NCBI GenBank assembly: GCA_012799755.1
Contig: JAAZKQ010000205.1
Coordinates: 1 to 7,727 of the forward strand
Source of the DNA: Lentisphaerota bacterium
Lineage (GTDB): Bacteria > Verrucomicrobiota > Lentisphaeria > Oligosphaerales > Oligosphaeraceae
Length of the DNA: 7,727 nucleotides
Direction of reading: 5' to 3'
Below the pieces are notes generated by a model that saw only the letters and a program-made list of their open reading frames with translations, was not told where the DNA came from and did no database searches. Every line of letters starts with the position of its first letter. The stretch's first letter is position 1. Of the stretch, positions 7,161 to 7,727 are shown piece by piece. The position numbers and the translations under genes were made by a program.

Positions 7161-7255
7161 CGCAAGGAGCTCGCAGTCAGGAGATCGTCATCCCCGGGGT
7201 ATCTCATGTCGTAATCCACTGTTCGCCGTCTCAAGGTTGCAGACGCAAAGCTGTT

Positions 7256-7284
7256 AATGTAGCAGTTTTTTACCCGCGCCGCAA
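7256..7284 (-). promoter_or_regulatory. Possible sigma-70-type promoter of the regulator-lipoprotein operon
   Basis: On the minus strand TTGCGG (7284-7279) and TACATT (7261-7256) are separated by 17 bases. The -10 is preceded by TGC, an extended -10 feature. The leader to the ATG at 7160 would be about 90 bases. The match is partial (-10 4 of 6). I saw no sigma-54 -24/-12 pair upstream of the regulator. Confidence 0.3.
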
Positions 7285-7302
7285 TCCCAATCATGTCATT
7301 TC

Positions 7303-7333
7303 AGGACAATTCCTCGCAATCGGTCAGTGATTG
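7303..7333. promoter_or_regulatory. Operator-like inverted repeats upstream of the regulator promoter
   Basis: AGGA-caat-TCCT (7303-7314) is followed by CAATC (7317-7321) and GATTG (7329-7333) around a 7-base centre. CGCAATC occurs at 7315-7321 and again at 7280-7286, 35 bases apart, the second copy overlapping the candidate -35 box. These could be binding sites, perhaps for the regulator itself; the arms are short, so chance is not excluded. Confidence 0.25.
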
Positions 7334-7459
7334 ATAATTGGCCGTTCCCGCCGCCTTTTGCTTTCAGCGCCAAAGGCCCCCACCTGCCACGGGACACGAG
7401 GTGCGCTCGGCGGCGGGGCGGCGCAACAAAGCGGTCGGGGACAACGGCTGCCCATGTGT

Positions 7460-7470
7460 GGTCAATGACC
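7460..7470. repeat. Palindrome GGTCA-A-TGACC
   Basis: A perfect 5-bp inverted repeat around one central base, in the non-coding region. It has the size and symmetry of a dimeric repressor or activator site, but nothing links it to a particular protein. Confidence 0.3.
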
Positions 7471-7543
7471 GTATCGTTATGCCCTTGTTTGGTAAAATAG
7501 ATGGCAAAAGCTGAGGAGTTGGGGCTTATCTGAACTCACAGGA

Positions 7544-7581
7544 AACTGCGCGAAAATCCTTATGAGAACTGCGCTGAAATC
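7544..7581. repeat. Tandem 15-bp direct repeat
   Basis: AACTGCGCGAAAATC (7544-7558) and AACTGCGCTGAAATC (7567-7581) match at 13 of 15 positions and start 23 bases apart, close to two helical turns. This spacing would place both copies on about the same face of the DNA, as expected for a protein bound cooperatively at direct repeats. An 8-base word, ATGGCAAA, also recurs at 7501-7508 and 7582-7589. Confidence 0.5.
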
Positions 7582-7727
7582 ATGGCAAAGCACAAAATGC
7601 TGTTACTCAGCGATTTTTTGCGTGAAAAATGCCGGTTTTTCGGCTATGTTTCGTGCCGTTCCTTGAAATCAACAGCCCACCCACCCTAGGGGGCCCCCAT
7701 CCAATGGTACGGGCGCGCCCGCGCGCG

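Larger units (their letters stand above)
7334..7727. other. Non-coding region upstream of the regulator operon
   Basis: With 7161-7333, this is part of a 567-base stretch in which I find no gene on either strand. Frames are short and lack ribosome sites and recognisable products. The region holds the two repeats listed separately, an AT hairpin ATTTTT-tgcgtg-AAAAAT (7613-7630), a small hairpin GCCG-gttttt-CGGC (7631-7644), and two perfect palindromes at the edge, GGGGGCCCCC (7689-7698) and GGGCGCGCCC (7711-7720). It may hold the promoter of a gene that starts beyond the window, or a small RNA. No tRNA-like fold was recognised. Confidence 0.5.

Noticed and set aside
7501..7533. 10-codon frame starting ATGGCAAAA
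   Set aside because: No ribosome site and no attenuator-like features; too short to support as a leader peptide.
7583..7601. TGGCA...TGCT as a sigma-54 promoter
   Set aside because: The GG and GC elements are separated by 13 bases, where sigma-54 promoters need 10.

Overview
The window is GC-rich bacterial chromosomal DNA. It most likely comes from the PVC superphylum (Lentisphaerota, Kiritimatiellota or Verrucomicrobiota type). The strongest lineage clue is a 713-residue GreA: a normal GreA module of about 160 residues sits at the C-terminus of a long helical extension, a build I know from Chlamydia and its relatives, whereas most bacteria carry a GreA of about 158 residues. The Ala/Pro-rich protein with short basic beta-like motifs and the secreted hydrolase with a fibronectin-like N-terminal region also fit that group. 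This placement is inference from gene content.

Layout, plus strand: positions 2-796 hold the 3' part of an Ala/Pro-rich protein with a C-terminal membrane anchor. It is closed by a clear intrinsic terminator (824-857). The hydrolase gene (907-2661) follows and encodes an exported alpha/beta-hydrolase with an intact Ser-Asp-His triad. It ends in a 163-bp convergent gap with several GC hairpins (2662-2824).

Layout, minus strand, in order of transcription: a sigma-54-dependent response regulator (7160-5715); a small lipoprotein (5715-5170) whose ATG shares one base with the regulator's stop codon, so the two are almost certainly co-transcribed and translationally coupled; a 203-bp gap rich in perfect palindromes; then the long greA (4966-2825). 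The first 567 bases of the regulator's upstream side (7161-7727) carry no gene. They hold a possible promoter, operator-like inverted repeats, a tandem 15-bp direct repeat and strongly palindromic GC-rich DNA at the edge.

The most unusual pairing is the NtrC-type regulator with a lipoprotein that resembles the periplasmic head (P1) subdomain of SecD. No histidine kinase, sigma-54 gene or other Sec gene is visible here, so the target of this pair is open. I found no tRNA, rRNA, CRISPR array, insertion sequence or transposase. The window reads as ordinary chromosomal genes with some poorly described proteins, not as a mobile island or a recognisable new multi-gene system.
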